A stretch of DNA of 64,000 nucleotides, from assembly GCF_964355755.1 (NCBI RefSeq), contig NC_092679.1, positions 19,210,932 to 19,274,931 of the forward strand, written 5' to 3'. Below the pieces are notes generated by a model. The model searched no databases, was not told the DNA's origin, and worked only from the letters and a program-made list of their open reading frames with translations. Source of the stretch: Antedon mediterranea (Eukaryota; Echinodermata; Crinoidea; Comatulida; Antedonidae). The translations under genes and the position numbers were made by a program. Positions 20,977-31,195 of the stretch are shown here, in pieces. Position 1 is the first letter of the stretch; each line of letters opens with the position of its first letter.

Positions 20977-21066
20977 CCAATAGCGTTGATGCCGCCAAAA
21001 CTTCTCGTGTCAGTTTTTAAAGAAGTTGATCGATCGATCAAACATAAAGGGCTGTCGTTATAAAAG
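20977..21066 (+). promoter_or_regulatory. Probable upstream promoter of gremlin (CCAAT, TATAAAAG)
   Basis: CCAAT at 20977-20981 and a consensus TATAAAAG at 21059-21066 have normal spacing. About 30 nt further on begins the inferred exon 1A. No transcript evidence is available. Confidence 0.55.
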
Positions 21067-21089
21067 AAGGCAATATATATATATTAATC

Positions 21090-21193
21090 TTATTCTCGGA
21101 TATTCATTAAAAGAAGACAAACATTTCATTTTGAACCATCAGTTTGAATTGAAGACAGCGGAGAGGGAATACTAACCGACAACTTAATGTACG
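21090..21193 (+). other. Candidate gremlin non-coding exon 1A
   Basis: Runs from the expected start below the TATA box to a strong donor ACG|GTGAGT. It contains ATG at 21188. Joined to the gremlin coding exon at 26721 this gives a five-codon upstream frame that stops before the gremlin start. Vertebrate GREM genes also have a non-coding first exon. Inference. Confidence 0.5.
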
Positions 21194-21200
21194 GTGAGTT

Positions 21201-21222
21201 TTTTTTTTTTTTTTTTTTTTTG
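21201..21222. repeat. Poly(T) tract
   Basis: An uninterrupted run of T just after the candidate exon 1A donor. Confidence 0.9.
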
Positions 21223-21615
21223 CAAGTTCTGAAATATATTCATTTTGGTTTGTGAAACAATATAACGCGGTTTACTGAAAAGCAAAATAAGAATACGTGA
21301 TTAAATAATCAAAGTAGGCTATCATGTAAATATTAGTCAGGTTACAAATTCATTACATTAGAAATAATTATCATTTACTTTCTTTATAGTGTGTTGTTGA
21401 AATAGTGGTTCCTAAATTGTTCACATCTTGTGCACATTTTTCCTCTGATGCTATGAAATTTAATACCAATGTATAGATAGTATAGGCTTAAGTTTAACTA
21501 ATAATTTTATTTTGCCATAGAACCATGGTAATATGGTACGCTGAGTAGTGAAACATTGTACTAACAATTAGCAAGTTTACTTGGAATTCATGCGCAGTAG
21601 TCGCATTGTACGTAA

Positions 21616-21808
21616 AGCTCTGTGTACACTATCAAATACCTCCATGATCTTTATGTGACAAAAGAATGTTATTGCCCACATCAACATGATGATGTCATAC
21701 CACTACCATATTTGGACATATCAGTACCATATTTGGACATTATCAATACCATATTTGGGCGCATCACACTTTTTTGTCAAACTAGTTTGATAGTGTGGAC
21801 AGGGTTTA
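21616..21808. mobile_element. Foldback MITE, family 3, copy 3
   Basis: Ends 'gctctgtgtacactatcaaa' and 'tttgatagtgtggacagggt'. Internal 'accatatttgg' words repeat three times. In the putative gremlin intron. Confidence 0.75.
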
Positions 21809-24580
21809 CTGTATAGTACGAAGTGTCGTTGATAACAGTTTGAAAAAAGACAATGGTTGCGAAATAACAGAGGCGCCAAGCAGCCTACAACCGAGTGAAA
21901 CTCCTTGTCAATTATTTGCTATTCTGTATTAACAGTATTACACAAGTACAGAATACTCTATATTATAAATGAATAGACGTAAAGAATACTACAAATGCTG
22001 AGCCTTTGGCAGTTGAAAGAAACACGCCTACATTGATTTAAATTCCAATGTCGACCCTTATTCTTTTCAGTTATTGTTTACTAATACGCTAGGCCTCATA
22101 AGTCAATGCTACACGTTGTCCCAACGAGGCGCGTAGATTCCTATCACCTTAACCTACTACAGTACCACCATTTTAGTGAGGATTGTCACGCTAGCCTCTT
22201 TCTAACGATTCGGGGAGATCTAGCCTTTGTTTCCCAACACCGTTGGCACTTTATTCGCTTTGATATCGGCGCCACACTTCTCCTACCCGAAGATGTTTAT
22301 TTGCGTGTTCTTGTTTACTCAAACAAACGAATTCAAATAGTAAATATTTCCGCCAACCCAATCCGGGTAAACAATACATGCACACATTTTTTTCCTTATC
22401 AAGATAAGTGAAGAACAATAGCAGGAGATTTAACTCCGATAGCAAATACACATTTTTTAAATAATACAAAAAAATGACATAATTTGTGGCGTCGTTTAGT
22501 TACATATTTTAATATTTTGCATTTCGTGTGTGGTTTATCGGCACAGACAGGAGATGACGATTGACATGTGTCAGTCATCTGGCGCGCCATAGGCCTGTCA
22601 ATAATGCCTATGGGGTTACCAAGGCGACAAACGAACACGCTGCGTGCTTTTGTCAATTTTGTTGCCACCAGACACAATCCTCAATTTCAATTTCTTTAAC
22701 GCCCTCTAACACTTCCGACACAAATTATATGGGCGTTTTTTAAGGGGAGGGGAGGGGTGTCGAAATTATAATTTGTAACGCGTAACCAGGGTTGCGGGAC
22801 TCTTACATCATATAACTATATAACGGCAAATAATTTGATGGCATTGACAAAAACGTCATAAACATTTATTTTACATTTAAGGAAAACAAAAAGCTACGTT
22901 TCGAATGTAAAATTAGTTCTTAATTATTGTTTTAAATATTTATTTTGAGAGTGGGTGGTTTTTTAATGGACGACACTAATAACCCCGCTTCTTTTTAATA
23001 AAAGTAACATAGGTAACATTTTGATGGCCAACGACATAAAAACGGTGCCGGTTCGGCACAAAAATACCAACGGAATTATGTGAAGAAAGATACCTTTGGA
23101 GCCAATGTTATAGTCTGCTAATTTTTCTCTATGGCGCGCCTACGGCAAAATTTGTTTTGTTTCGCCATACTTGACGTTGAACTGATTGGCGCTTGGAGGA
23201 CGTACACGGGCGGGCGTACTTGTGGTAATCACCACGCCGTTGGGCCTAGTTCCATGGGGTTGGGTCACCCGTAGTCAAGGCGTGTGTCTGCATTAATTGA
23301 AAACGTTCTTTAATAATATTTTGCGAGATTCTAAAACGTCAACATTAATTTGGATGGAGTTTACAAATCTACAGTTAATGATGTTACCATAAAATTATGT
23401 TTGTCCTTAAAAATGAAAAACAACTTAATAAATATCAGCAAGTCAAAGGCTGGGTTTAATTAAGAAACAAGTCACTATCGTTAGAGTTGATGTATTGTTA
23501 TTTAATCAAAGTTAACAATACATTCCTTATATGTTAAATTAATGGTAACGGTATTAAATGTAGGCCTACGTACACCAAACGTACGACAAAATTGCTTTAT
23601 GAGCATGCGGACAATTGTCGAATATTTCAGACGGTGTGATTTGTGACGTCATAAATAGGCGTGGCTTGTTTTATATACCTGCGTTCACACATAACGTGAC
23701 TATTAGTTACATTTCTACCAAGCGCGACATCAAAACCAGGTCAGTGACCCGATATCTATTATTGATACCTGTCACAGTTAATTGTATTGTAACGGATTTG
23801 ACATTTTGTGTCAGAATAGTAGAAACACAAAAACTTACTTTTTCTAATGAGACTGAACTATTTGTTGTTAACACAAAACCTAATCCAGACACGCGTGTAC
23901 GAACACACTTAACGTACGTCGGAGCCAATCTTTTATTTTCATTGGAGTGTATGTATTATCCCAAAACAGTCGTAATATTAATATGGTATTGCTGCTATAC
24001 ACGGATATCCAGCGCTATATGTTCTGCTACTTTTCTTACATGGATCATACGGTATAGCTGGCCGACCGTACCACTGTAAGTAATTATCAGTTTCACACTA
24101 AATTTCGTCTAATTTTGTTATAAGATGATGCCCTACACAGTACCATGAGGAGGTACAGAATGTGTGTGAAGTGGTTGGTCACGTGAGGGTTGGGGTGGTG
24201 ACATGTTTTGGGTAGTAGGCCTATGACTTACTTGCTTAAAAACGGCATTTACACTTGCTGTCCGTTTCACGAAACGAAAGACGTCTTTTTTTTGGGATAT
24301 GAAAAATCAAAATTATATACAAAATTTGATACAAGGTAATTGTATCGCGGTCCTCGGTTGCAAAATGGAGAGAATTTGTAACACTGACCAGAGTGCGATA
24401 ATCATAGAGTGCTATTTCAAAATCCCATATGACCATAATATACAAGACTCTTTTGTGGCAAGATCGTGCCGATTTACATAATAAACCACACTTTCCCTTA
24501 AGCTAACAAAATGTAAAAAATACCACACAATGTTGGTATCCATCGATAACATCCGTTTCTGTAACTTCCGACGACGATCC
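21809..24580. other. Putative gremlin intron 1, no gene established
   Basis: No exon recognised. The longest frame, 23615-24079 (154 codons), has no family motif, no convincing splice context and unremarkable composition; I regard it as chance. A G-rich 'ggggaggggagggg' run lies at 22743. Confidence 0.4.
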
Positions 24581-24619
24581 CCTCATGTGTCCGTATCGTC
24601 TGCTTCCGTTCGTCAGGCA

Positions 24620-24770
24620 CGAATTCACTCGCCCTTTTAGGAGCTGCACGATCATTGCCTCAAATGCTCGCAAGTGTATGCGATATGTAACCGTTTGTCC
24701 GACTCGCCCTTTTGGGAGCTTACCTCAAATGCTCGCAAGTTTGCGATGTAACCGATTTGTCCGATATACC
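24620..24770. repeat. Imperfect tandem duplication upstream of candidate exon 1B
   Basis: 'ctcgcccttttaggagct' and 'ctcgcccttttgggagct' each precede 'cctcaaatgctcgcaagt' and a 'gtaacc...tttgtccga' end; copy length is roughly 65-80 bp. Confidence 0.75.
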
Positions 24771-24949
24771 AAAGAGTAAATATTTGTACCAGTTAAAATA
24801 AATTGAATTTTAATGATAAAGTAAACTCAGAGAATTTGGTGCCGGCCGTCGGAAGTTCTTTCGTCCTAAATTGTGAAATTACGTGCGGCGGCGGACGAAT
24901 CGGGCGCCAGGTGACTGCGCACATAGTCAGCAGCAGCGGTTGAGGGGCG

Positions 24950-25250
24950 GCCCGTAATTGGTATCCGTGTGACGTAGCAGTTACTCGATCTATATAGCTA
25001 AGCAGCTATGGTTGGCTGTCAACAGATTGACTTTATAACGCTTCATAGGGAGACCAATTGAAGTATTTAAATAAGTGTTTTTACTTCACTGCTTCAGTTG
25101 TATTCAAGAGGCAAACGGTAGCACCACGCGTAGCCGTGCTACTCATGTCGATATTTGTTGTGTATGGTATTTTATCGGACTCTCATCTATCTTAATTTGT
25201 TTGTGGATTTCATATAATAATGACATTTTAAAGGATTTAAATTTATCTGG
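24950..25250 (+). promoter_or_regulatory. Candidate second gremlin promoter and exon 1B
   Basis: A locally GC-rich stretch holds a GC-box-like 'ggggcggccc', ATTGG (inverted CCAAT) near 24957, 'tgacgta' near 24970 and TATATAGC at 24991. An exon from about 25020 could end at donor CTG|GTAAGT (25250). Its distance to the coding exon is 1.5 kb. The 63-codon frame at 25075 looks like chance. Alternative to, or used together with, exon 1A. Confidence 0.4.
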
Positions 25251-26720
25251 TAAGTTCTGTATTTGATATTTGGAAATTAGTAAGTTCAAAAACATTTAAA
25301 TATGTTTAAAATGTTTAGTGACGTTAATTTACAAATATGTAATACTAAAACTTTTGCTATTTTCTTGTTTTCATCGAGATCAAGTTAAAACATTAATCAA
25401 TAATAGAATAGTTAGATATAAAACTTTAGAGTTTTTAATAGTTTTGTTTTATGAATTTGTTTGTTTTATTCGTCTTTAACTTATCTTCTATTCGTTTCCC
25501 ACGTGCGTAAAAGATAGAAAATAATACTTATTATAGCTGTAGCTAAATGTTTGGTTCCCCAACTTTAAGACGCAGCGCAACGACGTAAGCGCAACGCACG
25601 AGAATCACAAGCAATATATTATTATGGTCGATTGTGATTGGTCAACTCGCTTGCGTTGCGCTTACGTCCTAGCTTATACGATCGCTATACAACTTTTGGT
25701 TAAACCAGCCAATAGAATGTCGATACGTTATCGTTTAGAATAGGATATCGCATGTGACCTAAAGAACTATAATTTGATCTGAAGTCAGGGGCTGAATAGC
25801 GTCGTAAGTCCCCGTAATCCTGTTAATCATTTACGACAAGTATTTATAGGCATACAGATCTAGGCCTAGGCTCATTTGATACCCTAACAAACAAACACAC
25901 ACGGGGCTTACGATTGTGGTTTGACATAATGTACTTTTATCACGGGACTGAAAGGGACGAAGCTTATAATGACAGTATTACACTAATAATACTGTTAATG
26001 TCTTTATGGAGTTGATTCTAACCCGTTCCTTCGTTGAAACGCTTTTCAAAATGTAAATAATATAAAAGAAAGTTTATTTATAAAATACATGGTTATCTTA
26101 TTGTGTTGGAGTACTGCGGAAGTATTAAAGTCACTGTATGTACATTCGAATATTTTACTACCTTTTTTACCACTTGCGGTTACACTAGTTTAAAAATACA
26201 CGCTTAACTAAACATTTAAAACGTATAAACAGTTTGTGTTCTGTTGCCCTGTACTATGTTTTGTCAGTCTGTCTGTAGCAGGTGACACAATGAGGGAGAG
26301 GAGATTACATTTTGCAGTTGAAATGTTTCGTCCTTCCCCACCTTTCTTTCTTTAAAACTTAGGCCTAGGCGATATTGATATAGTACTGTATACTAGGCTT
26401 GTACCATGGGAGTCGTGGGAATATCCGACTTTCAACCAATCATTGCCAATACATCTATTTTCACTAATATATCACGATCAATGTCTGGTTATACTAAAAT
26501 AATTAAGATAACGATAACAATGACAATGATAATGAATATTCGCATAACAATAATGACGTTAGTGATTGTAAACGGTGACGACAAAATAATGAAAAACAAC
26601 GATGACGATGACAATGATTATGCCCAGTATGACAATGATACAGTAATACTGGTGATGACACCATAATTACTATAATGCTTATCATTAGGCCTAACGGGTT
26701 GTTTCTTTATTTTGTTGCAG
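25251..26720. other. Gremlin intron proximal to the coding exon
   Basis: Holds a family 2 MITE at 25550-25675 and, at 26500-26680, a degenerate 'gataac/gacaat/gatgac' repeat. The 86-codon frame at 26406 lies in that repeat and is not coding. Ends with the acceptor TTTTGTTGCAG at 26720. Confidence 0.6.
25550..25675. mobile_element. Foldback MITE, family 2
   Basis: Left 'gacgtaagcgcaacgc' and right 'gcgttgcgcttacgtc' are perfect inverted words. Outer ends are 'ttggttcccc' and 'gtcctagctt'. Confidence 0.75.
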
Positions 26721-26744
26721 AGCACGCATAGTATAATAGGAGAA

Positions 26745-27305
26745 ATGAATTTATCAAGTCCACTAATCTACCTAGTGCCAGTCACATTATTACTATTATC
26801 GAGTTTAGCCGATGCAGGCAAAGGAAGGAGAAAGGCCAAGAATGTACTTTCTATGCTAGACGACAGCGAGCCGACCGTTGGGGCGACCGCACCACGGCGC
26901 AACAGAGAAAACAACAGACGCGGTGGCGATCATCGCGGGAAATCACCGGACGAACTTCTAACGCCGTCAAGCGAAGAAGCGATTGAAATTACTGAGAAAC
27001 GATACCTGCGAGGGGACTGGTGCAAAACACAGCCTGTAAAACAACTTATCGAAGAAGAGGGTTGTATTAGTCGAACAATAACCAATAGGTTTTGCTACGG
27101 GCAGTGTAATTCGTTTTATGTTCCTAAAACGGTACGAGACCGGGAACAGAACGCGTTTGTATCGTGCGCCTTTTGTAAACCGTACAAATACGAAATGAAG
27201 ACAGTGACGCTACGTTGTCCTGGTAGGACGCCGAACACTAAACGAAAGAAGATTAAGAAAATTAAGCAATGTCGCTGTATAGCTATTGATGTCCCCATCG
27301 ATTGA
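26745..27305 (+). CDS. Gremlin, secreted DAN-family BMP antagonist, complete
   Basis: Encodes 186 residues, close to human GREM1 (184). Gremlins bind BMP2/4/7-type ligands outside the cell and block receptor binding. Visible: signal peptide from MNLSSPLIYL through LLLLSSLADA; a basic, disordered region to residue 90; and a DAN cystine-knot domain from WCKTQP (92) to the end with nine cysteines at 93, 107, 117, 121, 141, 144, 158, 176 and 178. Hallmarks are CKTQPVKQLIEEEGC, RFCYGQCNSFY and CRC, then IAID. A basic KRKKIKKIKQ near the end fits heparin binding. The ATG at 26745 is preferred; an in-frame ATG at 26712 is inside the intron, before the AG acceptor at 26720. One coding exon, as in vertebrates. 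I cannot tell GREM1 from GREM2; a single pre-duplication gene is expected. Confidence 0.96.
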   Translation: MNLSSPLIYLVPVTLLLLSSLADAGKGRRKAKNVLSMLDDSEPTVGATAPRRNRENNRRGGDHRGKSPDELLTPSSEEAIEITEKRYLRGDWCKTQPVKQLIEEEGCISRTITNRFCYGQCNSFYVPKTVRDREQNAFVSCAFCKPYKYEMKTVTLRCPGRTPNTKRKKIKKIKQCRCIAIDVPID

Positions 27306-27832
27306 TTTCCAGTTATACTTTAACGTTTATTATTTATACATATAAATATCTATTCCAATTTCAACGTATAGATTAGCCCATTCCGATACATTAACCAACA
27401 CACATCTGAAATTATGGATAAAAAAAACTGAAAGATTTTTATTGATATATATATATATATATTGACAGCCGTAGAAATATACAAAACCTTGTCAAATGTT
27501 AGAAAATGTTGTTTTAATGTGTTTTTTAAACAGAATAAGAAAGTTTATCATCTGTTTAGTACCGTATTAAGTAGACCTATTGATTATTGTACACCTTGTA
27601 AGAAAAGATTCGTTCCACTAATAATACGTAGTGATCTTTAGTCTCTAGCATAGAAATAATTCGACTTGCTGTACCCGGTGCGAATCTCGTTAGTTATGCC
27701 GCAACAAGAACACATAGTGTACGCGCGCGTACAAATGCTGATTCTTTACAGTGATAGTATAAACTACAATTCGTTACCATTAGCTCTGGGAATAGAAGGA
27801 GAATAGGGAGGCGTGGTATATGACTGGGGTAA

Positions 27833-28473
27833 TTCCATAGTGATTGTTTTGTGAAATTTCGGAAAGCATGTTATACTGTGTAATATATGACTTTTAGGTC
27901 AAAACATTGCCTTTGTAAATACTGTACCGTAATGTATTTATGATTGCCTTTAAGGCTCTGTTCACACTGTAACCATTAAGGGGTACTCAATGCACGCGCT
28001 AATTTGGGGGCTGTCGCAAATGCGTATCGTAAAAATTGATCCCACCTTATGATATTTGTACGTCACACGCGCTTGCTTACACATAGTGTGAACAGGGCTT
28101 AAGCATACGAACCCCACCTTGTATTTAAATAAAACCTTGTATATCCGAATGCTTTGTAAATAATATACCTGTACATATACAAGATATATAAATGTTGTGT
28201 GTATATATGTATAAAAGTATAGGCCTATTAATATTATTATTGAGGATGTAAGCAGCGTACACATGAATTTACTAGTGTGAACAGTATCTGCATATTTTCT
28301 ATAGTATTATATACACGATATCATTGTTGTTGAGACCAAGCTTTTTATATTTGAATCATGTTCAGTATTATCTGCAAAAAATAAAATTATACGTAACTTT
28401 AACGTGAGTTGTTGTGTTTCCATAGTGATTGTTTTGTGAAATTTCGGAAAGCATGTTATACTGTGTAATATAT
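27833..28473. repeat. Identical 56-bp direct repeats, 585 bp apart
   Basis: 27833-27888 and 28418-28473 are identical ('ttccatagtgattgttttgt' to 'ctgtgtaatatat') and flank the MITE at 27952. Confidence 0.9.
27952..28101. mobile_element. MITE with 'ctctgttcacact' inverted ends
   Basis: Left 'aaggctctgttcacactgta' and right 'tagtgtgaacagggctta' are inverted. The same end word recurs at 40240-40720. Confidence 0.65.
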
Positions 28474-28543
28474 TTAGGAAATTTATTTATTATTATATAT
28501 TCTTTATTTAATTTTTATTTTATTTTCGAAACCCCACAAACAG

Positions 28544-28677
28544 CAACAAAAAATTCGCCAATAACAGGAGGGCTAAAATTAGCAATTAGCAGAAGGTGTC
28601 CTGAAACCCATGAAAAGCCAAGATGCTCATTATTAAAAGTAGAAGTAGACTCGGCTTATCGGAAACAAATATTCTAG
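28544..28677 (+). pseudogene. Possible terminal exon or exon-like remnant
   Basis: After an acceptor-like CCACAAACAG (28543) an open frame encodes SPITGGLKLAISRRC, then PETHEKPRC, and stops at 28675-28677. AATAAA follows at 28706. Amino-acid composition looks protein-like, unlike nearby AT-rich DNA, but I recognise no family and no partner exon. Could be a degraded gene or chance. Confidence 0.25.
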
Positions 28678-28711
28678 TTCTAAGAAGACGTTAAAAATAT
28701 GATATAATAAA

Positions 28712-29813
28712 AAGCTCTCCTTCTACTTCCAAATTCAGCGGGGAGGGGGAGGGATATTTAGGTCCTTATAATACAGGAGATGTGGTAGTGTGACGAAATA
28801 ACGATTCATGAATGACGTCACATGCGATTTCTGGTAACAACGCGTGCAGTGATTTAATTCTCGATAAGGTGCGTTTACACTAACGACTTGATTGATTAAC
28901 GATCGATTGATTGACAATTTAAAACGATTAAGTAGCCAATAGATACGGCGATAACAATTGTCCGGTAGAGTCAACAATATAGAATCATCAAATATGCTAA
29001 CTCTGAGACGTGGTATATAAATTCTTTTAGAATTGTTTGAACTTAAGAAAGATATATTTAGTCAATAGTACTGTAACAATAATATATGAGCAGACTGGAG
29101 CCAAAGTATTTGCATGGCGTTGTTAATAGGGAGCAGTCGACTTATTTTTTACAACCGTGGTCGATCAAATGAAGAATTTCCGAAGCGCTAGTTGGCGATT
29201 CTCATCATCAACACGGCAGCTGGTTTGCTCGCGGTCCTTTGGTCGATCGTCTGGCCGTCTTGGGGCCTAGCTAGCATTGACTTATCACGTCTTTCGTATC
29301 TTTTCATAATTGCAAAACATATGAAAATCTTTTTCATCTAGCGAGCAAATTCAGCTGCTCAGCTTTGGTCCATCGCTTTACATTGGTTCCACTGGCGCCA
29401 GCAAGCTATCGCTGGTATTAGGCACCGTCGGGCCAAGTACACGATCCGCCTGTTTAATCTTTCTGTTTCGGGCAGATGTTGAAATAATCTTTGGCATGAA
29501 GGCCTAACGGTTCAAGATACCCCACTAGTTCAATATCAAGTTGTTTTAACGATGTTTAAGGGCTTAATTCTGGTCTGCTTTGCTCTGCACACTCAAGTAC
29601 ACACCTGTCTCCGTGACAGTGATTAGCATAGCCACCTGTATCGATTTCCGTCAGGTGGTGAAATAACGATTATCGAATAACCAGCAAAGAAACATACGAG
29701 CACTAATTACATTTACTTATAATTTTTTATTAATTATAAGTAACTTTTAATAGGCTTCTAATTAAACGTATTCGCGTCGAGCGCAAAGTCACTGGTGCCA
29801 ATAATGGTCTTAT
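28712..29813. other. Intergenic, gremlin-formin interval
   Basis: No coding signal recognised. Locally GC-richer around 29150-29500, with 'ggtcgatc' words and 'ggcgccagcaagc', but nothing I can name. Confidence 0.4.
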
Positions 29814-29953
29814 AGCTTGGTTGCCACTTGGACGAAACGTAAGGAAAGTTGACCAATGACAAGCGACAGTTTCAATAAGTCATCGCTTGTGGTAAGTCAA
29901 CTCGGTTGCGTTACGCTTACGTCCTTGCGTTGCGCACTGGTGTGAATCAAGCT
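29814..29953. mobile_element. Foldback MITE, family 2
   Basis: Ends 'agcttggttgccacttggac' and 'actggtgtgaatcaagctt'. Internal 'gaccaatgacaagcgacag' is shared with other copies. Confidence 0.7.
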
Positions 29954-30031
29954 TTATTTTTAATTGCGGCGTTATGCGGTTAAAATGGTCTAATGCGTTT
30001 TGTATGCTGTATTCAACTTAAGTGCCATATT

Positions 30032-30190
30032 ATTGGTTCCCACTAGGACGCAGCGCAATGACGTAAGCGCAACCTAAGTAATTTGATCAACCATGACGCG
30101 AGGGATCATCAGAACTGTCACTTGTGATAATTGGTCAACCCACTTGCGTTGCGCGTACGTCATCCCGTTTTGTGTCCACGTGGGAACCAA
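30032..30190. mobile_element. Foldback MITE, family 2
   Basis: Ends 'ttggttcccactaggacgc' and 'tccacgtgggaaccaa'. Contains 'gacgtaagcgcaacc' and 'ttgcgttgcgcgtacgtc' as inverted subterminal parts. Confidence 0.8.
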
Positions 30191-31010
30191 TGTTAAGGAG
30201 CATTCACGACCAAACAGTAATATTGGTCGGTACCGTTGAAGTCTCGTATAAACACTACGTATTACGAGAATAAATACTTTTCTTTAGGCCCCATTTGAAC
30301 TAATTTTCTTTTTGTTATATAATAAGGTCGCTATACTAACATTGATTTTAGCTTGACAACGGTTCATTGTTTTACAGTGATTTCTGTTTTCGCCAAGTAT
30401 GTACTGTAATGTAATTATCAATAACAAAAAATGTATTTAAAATCGGGCGACTAGAATTTGGTAATCAACAATGACGGGGCCTTTATATTGCCTAACATGT
30501 CAACACTTGAACATGCCATTTAACCCTTTTAGTGTTTACAAGTATCACACTTACGAACTTTGTTTGATAACATCCACTTTGAAAGGAGACGTTTTAGAGC
30601 CGCCGAGGCGCTGTATAGCCAATTATACGACACTCGTGAGATTCACAAGCCGTGAACTTGAGTACGAGCAGGTATTTCCCTATTTGCAAAAGAGGGATGA
30701 ATTTCGACATCAACAGTGCGAGTAGACGGTTTAAGAGTACGCGTGCCATACCCACATGTGCGAATACCAAGAATAGAAAACCAAATACAAATCAATATTC
30801 TAAACAAATAGATGCGGCGCCTTTTAGTACCACATTTGATTATATTACGGATTGGTATGTCATTATTGATTTTTTTTTTCTTATGCTATATTGCTCGGTT
30901 CAATTTTGTAACATAGAATAAGGGAAAAACAATAGGGCCTACATTTTAGAGTTTTAATTATTTGTACTAAACGTGATAGTGGAGAATGAAAGACACAATG
31001 AACGGACGAA
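30191..31010. other. Intergenic, no gene established
   Basis: Two overlapping short frames (30471-30725 and 30652-30921) share no family motif and lack splice support; treated as chance. Confidence 0.4.
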
Positions 31011-31012
31011 GC

Positions 31013-31195
31013 GACAGATGCGAATGAACCAACTGACGGACGGAAAACGAAAATGAACGAACGGACGGACGAGAACGAACGAACGGACGAGAATGAACGA
31101 AAAAACGTAAATGAACGAACTGACGGACGAGAGAAACGAGAATGAACGAACGGACGAGAACGCACGAACGGATAGACGCGAATGAACGAACGAAA
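31013..31195. repeat. GAACGAACGGACGA minisatellite
   Basis: Degenerate tandem 'gaacgaacggacgagaa' words of 4-bp sub-period (gaac/ggac/gaat). Ser/Arg/Phe-rich frames on the minus strand are produced by it. Confidence 0.85.

Larger units (their letters stand above)
27306..28711 (+). other. Gremlin 3' UTR and downstream region
   Basis: AATAAA candidates lie at 28128-28133, 28380-28385 and 28706-28711. The region holds a MITE (27952-28101), a perfect palindrome GTACGCGCGCGTAC at 27719-27732, and two identical 56-bp segments (27833-27888 and 28418-28473). The true 3' end is not determined. Confidence 0.5.

Noticed and set aside
23615-24079. 154-codon open frame in the gremlin intron
   Set aside because: No recognisable domain, no promoter or splice support, and composition like neighbouring DNA; length is within chance for this much sequence.
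26712-26744. Upstream in-frame ATG for gremlin
   Set aside because: It lies before the splice acceptor at 26720 and would put non-signal residues ahead of the clear signal peptide; ATG 26745 is better.
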